Assembly (NCBI GenBank): GCA_018825765.1
Contig: JAHKAQ010000010.1
Coordinates: forward strand, 1 to 5,929
Source of the DNA: Patescibacteria group bacterium
Lineage (GTDB): Bacteria > Patescibacteriota > Minisyncoccia > CAIUEV01 > JAHKAQ01
Length of the DNA: 5,929 nucleotides
Direction: 5' to 3'
Shown: piece by piece, positions 4,863 through 5,929 of the stretch
Layout: each line of letters begins with the position of its first letter
How positions within the stretch are numbered: the first letter of the stretch is position 1
The notes under the pieces: model-generated
What the model saw: the letters and a program-made list of their open reading frames with translations, nothing else
Told to the model about the DNA's origin: nothing
The model's database searches: none
Position numbers and translations under genes: made by a program

Positions 4863-5929
4863 ATGCAAATCGTTCTAAGAGCCGCCCCTTCCAAGTGGCG
4901 GGCCAAAGCCATGATTATAACCAGAAAAATGAAACAAGGTCTTTCCCTTAATGAAGCCAGCCAGGGAATGCTGGGCTCATTTTTTTCCGATTTTTTAAAG
5001 ACCGCCTCCAAAGGCGCCGCTCCCAAAGACAGGGAGACGCAAGCCCAGCCAGTTAACCAATTTCAATACACCCAGCAGGAATTGCGCCAGCTCACTCCGG
5101 CTGAAGAGGAAATGTTAAAGCTGATGGAAGCGAAAACCTTAAAACCGTGTTTTGAAGCGAATATTCGTTTATTGGGCTCGGCCCAGACCCAAGAAAAGGC
5201 AGGAGAAATTCTAACTCACCTTCAAAGTTCTTTCGCCCAATTCGATACCATTGACATGAATAACTTTGCCGTAAAGAAGCCTTTGCGCAAAAAAGAATTC
5301 ATCTATAATTTTTCTTTTAGAAATTTTTCCTCCGGCTTTATGTCGGTGCTTTCCAGCGAAGAATTGGCCAGTGTTTTTCATTTCCCCCTTTATTCCACCC
5401 AAACCCCGCATCTTCAGCTGGCCCAGGCCAAATCCGCCGCCGCGCCGCCTAATCTTCCGGTTGAGGGACTGCTTATCGGCCAAAATGTTTTTCGCGGCGC
5501 TAAAACCAATGTTTTCTTGAAGCAGGAAGACCGCCGCCGCCATCTTTACACTATTGGTCAAACCGGCGTGGGTAAATCCGGTCTGCTTTTGGAAATGGCG
5601 CGCCAGGACATTCAAAATGGCCAGGGCGTGTGCGTGATCGATCCTCATGGAGAGCTAATCGAGGAGTTGCTTGCCTGCATTCCCGAAAATCGCCTCGAGG
5701 ATGTTATTCTTTTTGATCCGGCTGACATCGAAAAGCCTATTGGCTTAAACCTTTTGGAATATGACTACCCAGAGCAGAAAACTTTCGTGATAAACGAAAT
5801 GATAAATATCTTTGAAAAGCTTTATGATCTGAAACAGACCGGCGGGGGCATTGGTAACTCTATCCTTATCAAATTTAACCAGATTGGTTCGTTAACCGAA
5901 ACTCTGGCGGCGATTAAAATGGCCAAAGA
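4863..5929 (+). CDS. VirD4/TraG-like ATPase, C-terminal part, joined in frame to an enolase fragment (partial)
   Basis: This frame continues the ATPase after the TAA at 4773-4775. Coding resemblance starts at 4776 (KTYKILEADPL), and I give the ATG at 4863 as the first plausible restart because GGAAGAAGG lies 7 nt before it. The region before the motor domain covers 4776 to about 5460. The ATPase domain begins with LLIGQNVF and has Walker A GQTGVGKS at 5556-5579, then CVIDPHGELIEELL (the DPHG motif of the VirD4/VirB4/HerA-type P-loop ATPases, Asp codon at 5640-5642), then VILFDPADIEKPIGLNLLEY. Such ATPases use ATP to drive DNA or protein through a membrane channel. At about 5841-5849 the sequence departs from the expected ATPase continuation and becomes enolase-like to the edge. 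The Walker B and C-terminal half are therefore missing. No stop is reached, so the reading frame is incomplete on the right. Confidence 0.7.
   Translation, partial: MQIVLRAAPSKWRAKAMIITRKMKQGLSLNEASQGMLGSFFSDFLKTASKGAAPKDRETQAQPVNQFQYTQQELRQLTPAEEEMLKLMEAKTLKPCFEANIRLLGSAQTQEKAGEILTHLQSSFAQFDTIDMNNFAVKKPLRKKEFIYNFSFRNFSSGFMSVLSSEELASVFHFPLYSTQTPHLQLAQAKSAAAPPNLPVEGLLIGQNVFRGAKTNVFLKQEDRRRHLYTIGQTGVGKSGLLLEMARQDIQNGQGVCVIDPHGELIEELLACIPENRLEDVILFDPADIEKPIGLNLLEYDYPEQKTFVINEMINIFEKLYDLKQTGGGIGNSILIKFNQIGSLTETLAAIKMAK
5847..5929 (+). other. eno: Fragment of enolase coding sequence, fused in frame to the ATPase
   Basis: The last 27 complete codons translate to GIGNSILIKFNQIG followed by SLTETLAAIKMAK. 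This is the C-terminal barrel segment of enolase (2-phosphoglycerate to phosphoenolpyruvate, glycolysis). The lysine of SILIK corresponds to the catalytic base (Lys345 in yeast). As I remember the E. coli enolase, this stretch is the same apart from Ala in place of the second Gly, and the final partial codon GA fits its next residue, Asp. The FNQIGSLTETLAAIKMAK wording is typical of gammaproteobacteria and not what I expect of CPR enolases. Nothing of the N-terminal enolase is present, so this is a fragment spliced into another gene and not a functional enzyme. An assembly chimera is the likeliest source. Confidence 0.8.

Noticed and set aside
5211..5648. Minus-strand open frame of 145 codons inside the ATPase gene
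   Set aside because: It lies opposite a well-recognised coding region with Walker A, its translation has no recognisable character, and it is explained as a shadow of the plus-strand codons.
1..5929. tRNA, rRNA, CRISPR array, insertion sequence or attachment site
   Set aside because: I saw no cloverleaf with a T-loop consensus, no regular repeat-spacer pattern, and no transposase or inverted-repeat pair. Almost all of the window is coding.

Overview
The window looks like a piece of a Candidate Phyla Radiation (Patescibacteria, probably Parcubacteria-like) genome, most likely from a metagenome. The reasons are a lysine-rich gene set read with the standard bacterial code, A-rich start regions without Shine-Dalgarno sites, a membrane glycosyltransferase of the GT39 type, and a membrane-anchored VirD4/TraG-like ATPase of a kind I remember as common in that group. 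The taxon is inferred from family memory, because no search could be run.

Layout. Positions 3-335 (+) hold the 3' end of an unrecognised gene with six cysteines. Its end overlaps, tail to tail, a GT39-type glycosyltransferase on the minus strand (298-2040). A 107-bp divergent intergenic region (2041-2147) follows. It carries a near-consensus sigma70-type promoter for the plus strand (TTGACT, 17 bp, TAGAAT) and two candidate extended -10 elements for the minus strand. From 2148 onward all genes lie on the plus strand with gaps of 29, 10 and 3 bp, so they form a probable operon: a 450-aa helical protein of unknown function, a 94-aa helical protein, a 146-aa protein with a proline-rich arm and a helical tail, and then the membrane-anchored ATPase gene from 4269 to the window edge.

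The ATPase gene carries the two most notable features. First, an in-frame TAA at 4773-4775 splits it. The same frame stays open and clearly belongs to the same protein family on the far side, so this is a nonsense mutation, a sequence error or a split gene. Second, at about 5841-5849, soon after the Walker A and DPHGE motifs, the ATPase sequence stops and the frame runs directly into what reads as a C-terminal piece of a gammaproteobacterial enolase (5847-5929), including its catalytic lysine segment. A CPR secretion ATPase fused to an E. coli-like enolase inside a catalytic domain is best explained as a chimeric assembly junction near a contig end. A real rearrangement is the less likely alternative.

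The operon proteins probably work at the cytoplasmic membrane. The ATPase resembles the coupling/motor proteins of type IV secretion or pilus systems, and the three small or helical proteins before it may be accessory or partner proteins, though no function can be assigned to them from sequence. The glycosyltransferase is a separate, divergently transcribed cell-surface gene.
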